Positions 35,763 to 46,703 of a stretch of 64,000 bases of DNA are shown one piece after another. Position 1 is the stretch's first letter, and each line of letters begins with the position of its first letter. The notes under the pieces were generated by a model that was given only the letters and a program-made list of their open reading frames with translations, searched no databases and was not told where the DNA came from. The stretch covers positions 835,001 to 899,000 of the forward strand of contig NZ_CP081155.1 in assembly GCF_025141175.1 (NCBI RefSeq). The letters are read 5' to 3'. The position numbers and the translations under genes were made by a program. This DNA is from Jannaschia sp. M317 (lineage in GTDB: Bacteria > Pseudomonadota > Alphaproteobacteria > Rhodobacterales > Rhodobacteraceae).

Positions 35763-37991
35763 CTAGCGGCGCTTGCGCGGAGCCTTGCGCAGTTTCTTCT
35801 TCTTGCCGAAGCCCTTGCGCGTAGGCGCATTGGCGCGCCTGCGCATGGGTTCACCGTCGATGGCGACCAGCTCGACCACCAGCCCGCCGCTGACCGGCGC
35901 GGCTTCGGCCAGACGGACGGTGACGCGTTGGCCGAGGCCGATCTCCGTGCCCGTGTCGGTGCCTGTCAGGGTCTGTTCGTCGCGGTCGAAGCGGAAGAAT
36001 TCCGCCCCCAGCGACCGGACGGGGATCAAGCCGTCGGCCCCCGTCTCGTCCAGGCGCACGAAGGCGCCGAAGCTTTGCACGCCCGAGACGCGGCCCGTGA
36101 ACTCTGCCCCGATCTTGTCGGCGAGGAAGGCGGCGAGGTAGCGGTCGTTGGTGTCCCGTTCGGCGATCATCGAGCGGCGTTCGGCCTCGGATATCAGCTT
36201 GGCCGTCGCCTCCAGATGCTCAATGTCCCAAGTCGACAGCCCGTCATCGCCCCAGCCATGCGCGGTGATCAAGGCGCGATGCACGATCAGGTCGGCATAG
36301 CGACGGATAGGAGAGGTGAAATGCGCGTAGCTGCGCAGCGCCAGTCCGAAATGCCCCATGTTCTGCGGGCCGTAGTAGGCCTGCGTCATGGCGCGGAGAG
36401 TGGACATGGAGATCAGTTCCGACAGCTCCGTCTCGGCGGCATCGTGCAGCAGCTTGTTCAGGGTCGCAGGCCGCATCACCTGCCCCTTGGCCAGCGCGAA
36501 GCCAGAGGCCTTGGCGGTTTCGCGCAAGCTGTCCAGCTTGTCCTCCGGCGGCTCTTCGTGGACGCGGTAGAGCAGCGGCGTACGCAGACGCTCCAACTCC
36601 TCGGCGGCGGCAACGTTGGCGGCGATCATGAACTCTTCGATCAGGCGGTGCGCGTCGAGACGGTCGCGGAAAGCCACCGAAGTGACCGTGCCGTCGTCGT
36701 CCAGCACAATCTTGCGTTCCGGCAGGTCCAGGTCCAGCGGCTGGCGCCGCGCGCGCGCGATCTTGAGCGTGGCATAGGCGGCATAGAGCGGGCGCAGCAC
36801 GTCGTCCAGCAAGGGCGCGGTGCGGTCGTTCGGGGTGCCGTCGATGGCGGCCTGCACCTCTTCGTAGTGCAGCGATGCCGGGGAACGCATGAGGCCCCGA
36901 TGAAAGCGATGCGCGACCTTTTCGCCCTGTTCGTTGAACACCATCCGCACGGCCAGACAGGCGCGGTCAACACCTTCGTGCAGCGAACAAAGATCGCCCG
37001 ACAGCGCATCTGGCAGCATCGGCACCACGCGGTCCGGGAAGTAGGTGGAATTGCCCCGCTCCCGCGCTTCGCGGTCCAGGGCGGAATTCGGTGTGACGTA
37101 GGCGGCGACATCGGCGATGGCGACCCAAACCACATAGCCACCGGGATTGGCGGGATCGTCATCGGCATGGGCATAACAGGCATCGTCATGGTCACGCGCG
37201 TCCGACGGGTCGATGGTGATCAGCGGCAGATCACGCAGATCGGTCCGGCTGCCCAGTGCGGGGGGCTGCGCCGCCTCGGCCTCGGCCACGGCCTCGTCGG
37301 GGAAGGCATCGCGCAACCCGTGTTGGTGGATCGCGATCAGCGACACGGCCTTGGCCGCACCGGGGTCGCCCAGACGCGTGACGATCCTGGCGCGGGGCAA
37401 GCCCAGGCGGGTGCGGCCCTTGCCGACTTCGGCTTCGACCAGCTCGCCGTCGCGTGCCCCGCCGGTGTCGCCTGCGCCGATGATCCATTCGCGGTCATTG
37501 CCCTTGTCGACCGGCAGCATCCGCCCGCCTTCGGACCCTGCGCGATACACGCCGACGGTGCGACGCGGACCTGTGCCGATGCGTCGGATCAGACGCGCCT
37601 GATGGCTGTGATCCTCGCCGTCAACCTCGGTCAGGCGGGCCAGGATGCGGTCGCCGGGGGCCAGCGCCGGGTCGCCATCCTTGGGCATGAACAGGGCGCG
37701 GGGCGTGGGTGCGTCGCCCGTCCATTCAGGCGGCTCGGCGAAAAGGTCGCCGTCCGCGTCCACCTCGGTCACTTTCAGGACCGAGACCGGCGGCAGGCGG
37801 TTCGGGTCGTCATAGGACCGTTTGCGCTTGGTCAAGTGGCCCTCGTCCTCCAGCTCCCGCAGGACGCGTTTCAGGTCGATCCGCGCAGCCCCCTTGATGC
37901 CAAAGGCCTTGGCGATGTCGCGCTTGGAGGTGAGGGCGGGATTGTCGGAGATCCATTGCAGGATGTCCGATTTGGTGGGGATCTGGCTCAT
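35763..37991 (-). CDS. rnr: Ribonuclease R
   Basis: A 742-residue 3'-5' exoribonuclease of the RNB family. N-terminal winged HTH (SKRDIAKAFGIKGAARIDLKRVL), cold-shock domains, then the RNB active site IDPSDARDHDDA at about 260-271 and HFTSPIRRYADLIVHRAL. A C-terminal S1 domain (FTGRVSGVQSFGAFVRLDETG) is followed by a Lys/Arg-rich tail. It degrades structured RNA. The start at 37991 begins MSQIPTKSD; a longer frame adds seven unsupported residues. Confidence 0.96.
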   Translation of the reverse strand: MSQIPTKSDILQWISDNPALTSKRDIAKAFGIKGAARIDLKRVLRELEDEGHLTKRKRSYDDPNRLPPVSVLKVTEVDADGDLFAEPPEWTGDAPTPRALFMPKDGDPALAPGDRILARLTEVDGEDHSHQARLIRRIGTGPRRTVGVYRAGSEGGRMLPVDKGNDREWIIGAGDTGGARDGELVEAEVGKGRTRLGLPRARIVTRLGDPGAAKAVSLIAIHQHGLRDAFPDEAVAEAEAAQPPALGSRTDLRDLPLITIDPSDARDHDDACYAHADDDPANPGGYVVWVAIADVAAYVTPNSALDREARERGNSTYFPDRVVPMLPDALSGDLCSLHEGVDRACLAVRMVFNEQGEKVAHRFHRGLMRSPASLHYEEVQAAIDGTPNDRTAPLLDDVLRPLYAAYATLKIARARRQPLDLDLPERKIVLDDDGTVTSVAFRDRLDAHRLIEEFMIAANVAAAEELERLRTPLLYRVHEEPPEDKLDSLRETAKASGFALAKGQVMRPATLNKLLHDAAETELSELISMSTLRAMTQAYYGPQNMGHFGLALRSYAHFTSPIRRYADLIVHRALITAHGWGDDGLSTWDIEHLEATAKLISEAERRSMIAERDTNDRYLAAFLADKIGAEFTGRVSGVQSFGAFVRLDETGADGLIPVRSLGAEFFRFDRDEQTLTGTDTGTEIGLGQRVTVRLAEAAPVSGGLVVELVAIDGEPMRRRANAPTRKGFGKKKKLRKAPRKRR

Positions 37992-38033
37992 GCTCGGGGA
38001 CGTAGCACGCACGGGGCGCGGCGCACAGGGCCG

Positions 38034-39062
38034 TCAGCCGCGCCGGATGACGGGGGCCAGCCGCGGCGCGGGGGCCGGATCCTCGCCGAAATCGAAGGTG
38101 TCGAGCCGCTCGGCCCGCTTGCCCGCCCGTTCAGCCGCGGTGGCGATGCCTTCGACGTCGCGGCGGGCCTGGTCGAAATGCGTCTCCAGCTTGGCGGCGC
38201 GTTCCACGATCAACTCGACGTCGCGGTGCAGGGTGGCCAGGGCGCGGCGTATCTCGCCCGCCTGTTCGCGCATCCGATGGTCCTTGAGGATCGCGCGCAG
38301 CGTGTTCAGCGTGGCCATGGTCGTGGTCGGCGAGACGATCCAGACACGGGCGGCAAAACCTTCGCGCACGATCTCGGGATGGTTGGCGTGCAATTCCGCA
38401 TAGATCGCCTCGGACGGCAGGAACAGGCAGGCCCCCTCGGCCGTCTCGCCGGGCAGGATGTAGCGATCGGCGATGGCACGGATATGGGTGCGCAGGCTGG
38501 CGCGAAAGGCGGTGCGGGTGGCCTGGGACGGGTCGGCGATCAGCGCCTCATAGGCCTCCAGCGGAAATTTGGCGTCGATGACCAGGGGTCCGGGCGGGTC
38601 GGGCATATGGATCAGGCAGTCGGCGCGGCGTCCGTTCGACAGGGTTGCCTGCCAGGTGAAACCGTCCGGCGGCAGGGTCTTGGACACCAGGTCCCGCAGC
38701 TGGATTTCGCCAAAGGCCCCGCGTGTCTGTTTGTTGGACAGGATGTCCTGCAGGCCCAGCACGTCGCCTGACAGCGCCTCGATCTTGGCCTGTGCCGCGT
38801 CGATGGTGGCAAGCCTTTGGTGCAGGGCCCCCAACGTCTGTGCGGTGCGCGTGGCCGTGTCGTTAAGCGCGTGGCCCACCTGCGCCTCGCCCCGGCGCTG
38901 CGCCTCGACCACGGCAGACAGACTACCGCTGAGATGCGCTTGCGTTTGGCTGAGATCGCGCAGGCGCGCGGACATCAACAACAGCATGACAATCAACAAC
39001 AGGACGATCCCGCCCCCGATGATCCCGCCCAGCACAAGGGGATCGGCCAGGTCCAGCGTCAT
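38034..39062 (-). CDS. rmuC: DNA recombination protein RmuC family
   Basis: 342 residues. An N-terminal membrane helix (VLGGIIGGGIVLLLIVMLLL) is followed by a coiled coil and the nuclease-like RmuC core: NKQTRGAFGEIQLRDLV, VIDAKFPLEAYEAL and FLPSEAIYAELHAN. RmuC limits inversions between short inverted repeats. The start at 39062 overlaps the mutL stop (ATGA), so it is coupled to a second genome-stability gene. Confidence 0.93.
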   Translation of the reverse strand: MTLDLADPLVLGGIIGGGIVLLLIVMLLLMSARLRDLSQTQAHLSGSLSAVVEAQRRGEAQVGHALNDTATRTAQTLGALHQRLATIDAAQAKIEALSGDVLGLQDILSNKQTRGAFGEIQLRDLVSKTLPPDGFTWQATLSNGRRADCLIHMPDPPGPLVIDAKFPLEAYEALIADPSQATRTAFRASLRTHIRAIADRYILPGETAEGACLFLPSEAIYAELHANHPEIVREGFAARVWIVSPTTTMATLNTLRAILKDHRMREQAGEIRRALATLHRDVELIVERAAKLETHFDQARRDVEGIATAAERAGKRAERLDTFDFGEDPAPAPRLAPVIRRG

Positions 39063-40870
39063 GTGCGTCCGAACAGACGTTCGATGTCCGACAGCGCCAA
39101 TTCCACGTAAGTCGGGCGGCCGTGATTGCATTGGCCGGACATCGGCGTCGCCTCCATCTCGCGCAGCAGGGCGTTCATTTCGGGGGCCGACATGCGGCGG
39201 CCCGACCGGATGGAGCCGTGGCAGGCCATGCGGCTGAGGATGGCATCGACCTTCGATTGCAAGGACAGCGGATCGGCGTCGTCCTCCTCCTCCAGCTCTT
39301 CGATGATGTCGGTAAGCAGGGCGCGGGCCGAAACCGCGCCCAGGATCGCAGGCGTTTCGCGCACGGCGACCGTGCCGGGACCGAATGCGTCCAATGCCAG
39401 ACCCAAACGCGACAGGTCCAGCGACAGCAGGCGGTCGGCCATGGCCCCGACCTCGATGACTTCGGGGATCAGCAGGGCCTGGGCCGTGACGCCATGGGCG
39501 CGGGACTGGGCCTTGAGCCGTTCATAGACGAGGCGTTCATGGGCGGCGTGCTGATCGATCAACACCATGCCGGTGTCGGTCTGGGCCACGATGTAATTCT
39601 CGTGGAGCTGCGCGCGGGCGGTGCCAAGGTAGCCTGCGGGCGTGTCCGTAGCGGTTTCTGGTTCGACGCGGGCAGAGGCTTCGGCCAGGCCAGGGATGTC
39701 GACCGTAGCGGAGGGGGCCTGCGCGGTATAGGCGGCGCTGCGCGCGCCAAGGCTGGGCCGGTCCATCTGATAGACGGGCGCGGTCGGGCGTTCCGGGCGC
39801 ATGGCCCCCAGCGTGGCCCCGGCCACGGTGCTGGCCGCGCGGTGACCGGACCCGGCCAATGCATGGCGCAGCCCCGATACGATCAGCCCCCGCACGATCC
39901 CGGCATCCCGGAACCGGACCTCTGTCTTGGCAGGGTGCACGTTGCAGTCGACCAGCGTCGGATCGCAGGTCACGTGCAGGACGGCGACGGCGTGGCGGTC
40001 GCGGGCCAGCACGTCCATGTAGGCCCCGCGCAACGCGCCGGTCAGCATGCGGTCCCGGACCGGGCGGCCGTTGACGTAGAGATACTGCTGGACTGCGTTG
40101 CCACGCGAATAGGTTGGCAGGGCGGCGTGGCCGGTCAGGCGGAAGCCGTCTCGTTCGGCATCGACGACCATGGCATTGTCTATGAAGTCACGGCCCAGGA
40201 CCGTGGCCAGGCGGTCTGCCGCGCTGCTGGCGGCATCGGCGCGAAACAGGGTCCGGTCGCCACCATCGGACAGGTCGCGCAGGTGGAACGCGACGGCGGG
40301 CTCCGCCATGGCAAGGCGGCGGATTGCGTCGGTGACGGCCATGGTTTCCGCGCGCTCGGTCTTCAGGAACTTCAACCGGGCCGGGGTGGCGTGGAACAGG
40401 TCGCGCAGCTCGACCACGGTGCCCAGGCGCAAGGCGGCGGGCTTGGGCGGCGCGACCCGCCCGCCCGAGACGTGGATCGACGTGGCCCCGTCGGACCCCG
40501 CCGCGCGGCTGGTGATGGTCAGCCGCCCGACCGCCCCCAACGAGGGCAGCGCCTCGCCCCGAAAGCCAAAGCTGTGGATATTGAGCAGATCGCTGCCGTC
40601 GATCTTGCTGGTGGCATGACGCGACAGGGCCAGCGGCAGGTCGTCGGATCTGATGCCATGGCCGTCGTCGGTGACGCGGATCAGGGTGCGCCCACCGTCT
40701 GCGATGTCGATGGTGATGCGGCTGGCCTGCGCGTCCAGCGCGTTTTCCACCAGCTCCTTTACGGCACTGGCTGGCCGTTCGACCACCTCGCCTGCGGCGA
40801 TGCGATTTATGGCACCTTCGTCCAACTGACGAATGCGCGGGGGGGATATGTTGCGGTCAGGTGCGCCCAT
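39059..40870 (-). CDS. mutL: DNA mismatch repair endonuclease MutL
   Basis: 603 residues. GHKL ATPase motifs are VKELVENALDA, DDGHGI and SFGFRGEAL with the ATP lid, then the transducer domain (VYVNGRPVRD-like YVNGRPV, DCNVHPAKTEVRF). The C-terminal domain keeps the endonuclease metal motif DQHAAHERLVYE, together with ACHGSIRSGR and CNHGRP. It is thus the nicking type, not the enterobacterial MutH-dependent type. It directs strand-specific mismatch repair. Confidence 0.96.
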   Translation of the reverse strand: MGAPDRNISPPRIRQLDEGAINRIAAGEVVERPASAVKELVENALDAQASRITIDIADGGRTLIRVTDDGHGIRSDDLPLALSRHATSKIDGSDLLNIHSFGFRGEALPSLGAVGRLTITSRAAGSDGATSIHVSGGRVAPPKPAALRLGTVVELRDLFHATPARLKFLKTERAETMAVTDAIRRLAMAEPAVAFHLRDLSDGGDRTLFRADAASSAADRLATVLGRDFIDNAMVVDAERDGFRLTGHAALPTYSRGNAVQQYLYVNGRPVRDRMLTGALRGAYMDVLARDRHAVAVLHVTCDPTLVDCNVHPAKTEVRFRDAGIVRGLIVSGLRHALAGSGHRAASTVAGATLGAMRPERPTAPVYQMDRPSLGARSAAYTAQAPSATVDIPGLAEASARVEPETATDTPAGYLGTARAQLHENYIVAQTDTGMVLIDQHAAHERLVYERLKAQSRAHGVTAQALLIPEVIEVGAMADRLLSLDLSRLGLALDAFGPGTVAVRETPAILGAVSARALLTDIIEELEEEDDADPLSLQSKVDAILSRMACHGSIRSGRRMSAPEMNALLREMEATPMSGQCNHGRPTYVELALSDIERLFGRT

Positions 40871-40945
40871 GCCCCAACAGGTAGCATGGGCCCGCCCGAG
40901 TCGGAAAGGGGGCGGGCGGCGTGAACCCCGCCCTACGGGGCCGCG

Positions 40946-42268
40946 TCAGAGCCCGCCTGTCGACACGCCTTCGGGCTGCCCCACGACGACGAAATGCAGC
41001 TGGTCCGGCAGCAGGATGCGCGCAGCAACCCGTTGGATGTCGGCCTCGGTCACGGCGGCCACCTTGTCGTTGCGGGTCGCGATGTAGTCGAGGCCCAGAT
41101 CCTGCATCTGCATTCCCACCAGGATACCGGCAATATTCGCATTGCCATCGAATCGCAGCGGGTAGGCCCCGGTCAGATAGGTCTTGGCCGCGTCGAGCTT
41201 GTCTGCACCGACGCCGTTCGCGGCAACATCCGCCCAGATGTCGCGAACGATCTGCACCGCCTCTGCCGTCTTTTCGTTCGAAGAGGAGAATTGCCCCAGA
41301 TACTGAGCCGCGTGATCGCGGGGCACCAGAAAGCTGCCGATGCCGTAAGTCAGTCCGCGTTTCTCGCGCACCTCTTCCATCAACTTGGACGCGAACCCCG
41401 ACCCGCCAAGGATGTGGTTCATCACGAAGGCCGCAAAGAAATCAGGATCATCGCGGGGGATGCCCTGATGCCCGAACAGAACGACGGATTGCGGCGAGGG
41501 GTAGTCCACCACGGTCACGCCGCCATCGAGCGCATAGTCCGCGGCAGCCACGTCAGCCGTACCCGAGGCCGGCAGGTCGCCCAGCAATCGGTCCAGAAGG
41601 GGCCCCAATTCGGCGGCGGTGATGTCACCGGTGACGCCCACGAAAACACGGTCACGGGTCAACGCGTTGGCATGGGCCGCCAGCAGGTCGTCGCGGCTCA
41701 GGCCCATGACCTCTTCGCGCGACCCTTCCAGAACGGAGCCGTAGGGATGATCGGGGTAGGCCAGCGCGTTCATCCTGGCCGAGGCGATGTCCTGGGGATC
41801 ACGGCTGTCTTGTTCGATGACGGCGATGACCTGGTCACGGACCCGATCGATGGCGTCCTGATCAAACCGTGGCGCAGTAAGGGCCGCCCGCAGCAGGTCC
41901 AGGGCTTTGACCCGGTTTTCCGTCAGCACGGAGGCGGTCACGGAGACGCTGTCGTTGTAGGCCTCAAAGCCGAAACCTGCGGCCAGTCCCTCTTGCGCCT
42001 CGGCGAAGGCGCGGGCGTCCATGTCCTCGGCCCCTTCCTCCAACAGCGCCATCATCAGGTTGGTCGCGCCGCGTTTTCCGGGCGCGTCCAGATTGGCCCC
42101 GCCCTTGAAGCGGATGTCGAAGGCCACGAAGGGGATCGATGGTTCCTCGACCAGCCAGGCGGTGATGCCACCGGGCGACGTGACTTCCTGTATTTCTACT
42201 GCCGCGAGTGCGCGCAGGGGCAGGATGGTCAGGGCCAGAACGATCAGAGATCGGATGATCAGGGTCAT
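40946..42268 (-). CDS. M16 family peptidase-like protein, catalytically inactive subunit
   Basis: 440 residues with signal peptide MTLIIRSLIVLALTILPLRALA. It has the M16 fold (TAWLVEEPSIPFVAFDIRFKGGANLD, later EVREKRGLTYGIGSF), but the HxxEH site is replaced: the expected position reads TNLMMALLEEGAED. The REKRGLTY substrate-binding motif is present. It is therefore the partner subunit of the active M16 peptidase encoded just upstream, with which it overlaps by four bases. Periplasmic; substrates unknown. Confidence 0.9.
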   Translation of the reverse strand: MTLIIRSLIVLALTILPLRALAAVEIQEVTSPGGITAWLVEEPSIPFVAFDIRFKGGANLDAPGKRGATNLMMALLEEGAEDMDARAFAEAQEGLAAGFGFEAYNDSVSVTASVLTENRVKALDLLRAALTAPRFDQDAIDRVRDQVIAVIEQDSRDPQDIASARMNALAYPDHPYGSVLEGSREEVMGLSRDDLLAAHANALTRDRVFVGVTGDITAAELGPLLDRLLGDLPASGTADVAAADYALDGGVTVVDYPSPQSVVLFGHQGIPRDDPDFFAAFVMNHILGGSGFASKLMEEVREKRGLTYGIGSFLVPRDHAAQYLGQFSSSNEKTAEAVQIVRDIWADVAANGVGADKLDAAKTYLTGAYPLRFDGNANIAGILVGMQMQDLGLDYIATRNDKVAAVTEADIQRVAARILLPDQLHFVVVGQPEGVSTGGL

Positions 42269-43650
42269 TGGCTAACCTCCTCGGTCGCGGCTTCGGGCCG
42301 TTTCAGGTATCCGGTGACGGAACGGTTCATGTCGAAAACGCGGGCAGCGGCGGCCAGGATATCCTCTTCGGTCACGGCCTCCAGGATGCGGGGCCAGTCC
42401 TGCACGTCCTGAACGGTCAGCCCACTGGTGATCGCCACCCCGTAATTGCGCGCACGTCCCTGCAGGCTGTCGCGGCCAAATATCTCGGAGGCGCGGACCT
42501 GGGCCTTGATACGGTCAAGCTGGCTGGCATCGATGCCATCGGCCAGCAAGGTCCGGATCATCCGGTCCATATCGGCCTCGGCCTGTTCCAGCGTGCGATC
42601 CGGCGTCGGAATGACGACCAGGCCAAAGGTCGTGTCGTCGTAGGACGTGCCCGAATAGAAGGCGGAGGTATAGAGCGCGCTGCCCTCTTCCTGCTCCAGC
42701 ACCCGCCCCATCAGCGAGGTCTGCGACGAGCCGCCCAGCACCTGCGCCAGCATGGTCAGGGCGGCGGCCTCCTGTTGTGCGCCGGGGTCGCGTTCCGGGG
42801 CCAGATAGGTGCGGATGACATAGGGATTCGACACCCGGTCATCGGCAAAGCTGAGACGGCGCGGCGCGATCTGCGGCGGCTCCGACGGGCGGGTTCGGGG
42901 GCCAAGACCCGGGGTCGGTTCCAGCGGGCCGTAGTGTTCCAGCGCCAGCGCCTCGACATCTGCGGGATCGACGTCGCCCGCGACGATCAGCGTCGCGTTG
43001 TTGGGGGCATAGAATTCCGCGTAGAAGTCGAGCGCGTCCTGCAGCGTCAGCTCTGAAACCTCGTGCTTCCAGCCGATGATCGGGATGCCGTAGGGGTGGT
43101 TGAGGTATTGCACCGCCGCGCGTTGTTCGCCGAACAGGGCACCCGGATTGCTGTCGGTGCGCTGGGCGCGCTCCTCCTCCACCACGTCGCGTTCGGTCAG
43201 CATGTCGGCATCGTCGAGCACGAGGTCGCGCATCCGGTCGGCCTCCAACTGCATCATCAGGCCCAGGCGATCGGCGGCGACGCGTTGAAAATATCCGGTG
43301 TAATCCTGGCTGGTGAAGGCGTTGTCGGATCCACCCTGCGCCTCGACGATCTTGCTGAACTCGCCGGGTTCCAGGTCGTCGGTGCCTTTGAACATCAGGT
43401 GTTCCAGGAAATGCGCGATGCCGGATTTTCCCGGCGGCTCATCGGCGGCACCGACGTTGTACCAGACCATGTGAACCACCACCGGGGCGCGGTGATCCTC
43501 GATCACGATGGCGTCCATGCCGTTGGGCAGGGTGAAGGTCGTGACCGTGTCGTCGCCGGTCTGGGCAAACAGGGGCGCGGCCACGAACGTGGCGAGCGCG
43601 GCGAGGAGCGTCAGGCGCAAGGGACACCTCCGGAGTTCGGTTGCGTTCAA
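42265..43650 (-). CDS. M16 family zinc peptidase, active subunit
   Basis: 461 residues with an N-terminal signal peptide (LRLTLLAALATFVAAPLFA). The zinc site HFLEH lies at residues 80-84, with the downstream Glu in VVEEERAQR. Family members degrade or trim peptides in the periplasm, as PqqL or processing-peptidase homologues. It precedes and overlaps an inactive M16 paralogue, an arrangement common to two-subunit M16B enzymes. Confidence 0.93.
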   Translation of the reverse strand: MNATELRRCPLRLTLLAALATFVAAPLFAQTGDDTVTTFTLPNGMDAIVIEDHRAPVVVHMVWYNVGAADEPPGKSGIAHFLEHLMFKGTDDLEPGEFSKIVEAQGGSDNAFTSQDYTGYFQRVAADRLGLMMQLEADRMRDLVLDDADMLTERDVVEEERAQRTDSNPGALFGEQRAAVQYLNHPYGIPIIGWKHEVSELTLQDALDFYAEFYAPNNATLIVAGDVDPADVEALALEHYGPLEPTPGLGPRTRPSEPPQIAPRRLSFADDRVSNPYVIRTYLAPERDPGAQQEAAALTMLAQVLGGSSQTSLMGRVLEQEEGSALYTSAFYSGTSYDDTTFGLVVIPTPDRTLEQAEADMDRMIRTLLADGIDASQLDRIKAQVRASEIFGRDSLQGRARNYGVAITSGLTVQDVQDWPRILEAVTEEDILAAAARVFDMNRSVTGYLKRPEAATEEVSQ

Positions 43651-43693
43651 CAGCAGATACGGGGTCGGCGGGCGATTTCAATCGCTGAGGCGC

Positions 43694-44077
43694 TCACGCC
43701 TGCGTCACCGCGGTGACTTCCAGCTCGACCAGGGCGCTCTCGGGGCTGAGCCCTGTGACCTGCACGATGGTCGATGCGGGAAGGGCGCGGGCAAAGGCCT
43801 GGGCGTGAAGGCGCGCGATTGCGTATTCGTCGCGGGCCAGTTCGCGGATGTAGACGGTGGACCGCACGACGTCGTCGAGACAGGCCCCCGCATCGGTCAG
43901 CGCCTGTGCCACGATCGTCAGAATGTCGCGAAACTGCGCCTCGGCATCGCCGGTCAACGCGGGCCCGCGTGCCGTCGTGCCGGACACCCAGACCTGATTT
44001 CCGACGCGCACAGCGCGGGAATAGCCGTAGCTGTCTTCGCCCGCATAACCGGAGCGGACGCGCTGGCGCAGGATCAC
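43694..44077 (-). CDS. RidA family protein
   Basis: 127 residues. Conserved GYSRAVRVGNQVWVSGTTA, a central DAEAQFRDILTIVAQAL and RSTVYIRELARDEYA are RidA/YjgF features. Members deaminate reactive enamines and imines. The C-terminal Arg position typical of active RidA (usually in an R-x(V/A)-P-R segment) is not obvious here: the segment reads ARALPASTIVQVTGL, so imine deaminase activity is doubtful. The gene overlaps the preceding DUF3035 gene by four bases. Confidence 0.85.
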   Translation of the reverse strand: MILRQRVRSGYAGEDSYGYSRAVRVGNQVWVSGTTARGPALTGDAEAQFRDILTIVAQALTDAGACLDDVVRSTVYIRELARDEYAIARLHAQAFARALPASTIVQVTGLSPESALVELEVTAVTQA

Positions 44078-44586
44078 TCCAACCGTTCCGGGTCGGGCGG
44101 GGCGGCCACGGTGCGCACGCCGGCGCGGCGCAGACGCTCCAACTCGGCGTGCTGATCGAGGGATTGTACTTCGTAGCTGTCGAAATAGCGGTTCACGTTG
44201 AACACGCGTTCCAGCAGACGACCGTCGTTCTTGCGGCGGAACTCCAGGTCTTCGGCGGCCAGCTGATCGCGGATGTTGCCGCCGACGCCATAGCGCGACA
44301 CGGCGGCGACCAGCGCGCCGTCCACGCCGATCCCCCGGTCGGGGTTGCCGCCAAGCGCCACGATGGCCTCGGCCTGTGGCGCGCGGTCGGTGCGGTTGAC
44401 GCCGCCGGGCGTGGGTGTCGGCAAGGCGGCCAGATCCGCAGGGGTTTCGAGCGGCTTGGTCGGCAGGATCGCGAATTCATCCGGCGTCCGGTCAGCGGAG
44501 CGCAGGTTGAACAGGGTCGGGTTCTCTCGCTCGCAGGCAGAAAGCGTCAGCGCCGCCAAAAGGCCCAGGCCGATCCGTCCGATCAT
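44074..44586 (-). CDS. DUF3035 lipoprotein, BamF-like
   Basis: 170 residues. Lipoprotein signal with lipobox LTLSAC at residues 13-18, then NLRSADRTPDEFAILPTKPLETPADLAALPTP, the DUF3035 hallmark, and a C-terminal helical region. I recall this family as an alphaproteobacterial BAM-complex subunit (BamF), which would make it an outer-membrane assembly factor; the naming is not checked here. It lies between lspA, whose product processes such lipoproteins, and a RidA gene. Confidence 0.82.
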   Translation of the reverse strand: MIGRIGLGLLAALTLSACERENPTLFNLRSADRTPDEFAILPTKPLETPADLAALPTPTPGGVNRTDRAPQAEAIVALGGNPDRGIGVDGALVAAVSRYGVGGNIRDQLAAEDLEFRRKNDGRLLERVFNVNRYFDSYEVQSLDQHAELERLRRAGVRTVAAPPDPERLE

Positions 44587-44638
44587 GATCCCCTCCGTTC
44601 GTCAGGTGCCCCCCGTTTAGCGCGTCGGCGCGCCGGGG

Positions 44639-45105
44639 TCACGGGGTGTTCTTGGTCCGCGTCTCGCCCCAGATCACAAGTCCGAAAGCCCCCGCAAAGA
44701 TGAAGACATCGGCCAGGTTGAACGCAAAAGGATTGTTGATGCCGCAACACGACATGTTCAGGAAATCCGCCACGGCCCCGTAAATCACCCGGTCGAGGGC
44801 ATTGGCCAGCGCCCCGCCCACGACCAGACCGGCGGCGATCCGCGCGATGGGTCTGTCGAAGCTGCGCGCCCAATGGATCAGCGCGGCAGAGATCACCACC
44901 GCCAGCGCGATCAGGAACCACCGCGCCCCCGCGCCCGAGAACAGGCCGAAGTTGACCCCCTCGTTCCAACCCATGCGAAAGGTCAGGAAAGGCGGGGCGA
45001 CCGGCAGGAACAGGATCTCCTTCAGGTTCAGCGTGTGGACCACGATGACCTTGGACAGCTGATCGACCAGAAAGGCCGCCAGAGCGGAGATCCAAAGCCC
45101 CCGCA

Positions 45106-45106
<1 letters not shown>
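44639..45106 (-). CDS. lspA: Lipoprotein signal peptidase
   Basis: A 155-residue inner-membrane aspartyl protease with four hydrophobic helices. Catalytic Asp114 (RVIYGAVADFL) and Asp133 (FNLADVFI) are present, with DQLSK and NALDR. It removes lipoprotein signal peptides after lipidation. Its ATG overlaps the purH stop by one base (TGATG), so it is translated with purH; a lipoprotein gene follows. Confidence 0.95.
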
Positions 45107-46680
<1,574 letters not shown>

Positions 46681-46703
46681 GAGCTAATCCTTGAGCGGTC
46701 TGG

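Noticed and set aside
35625..38771. Open frame of 1048 codons on the plus strand
   Set aside because: It is antisense to rnr and rmuC, which have clear motifs; the long frame is a GC-rich shadow without recognisable domains.
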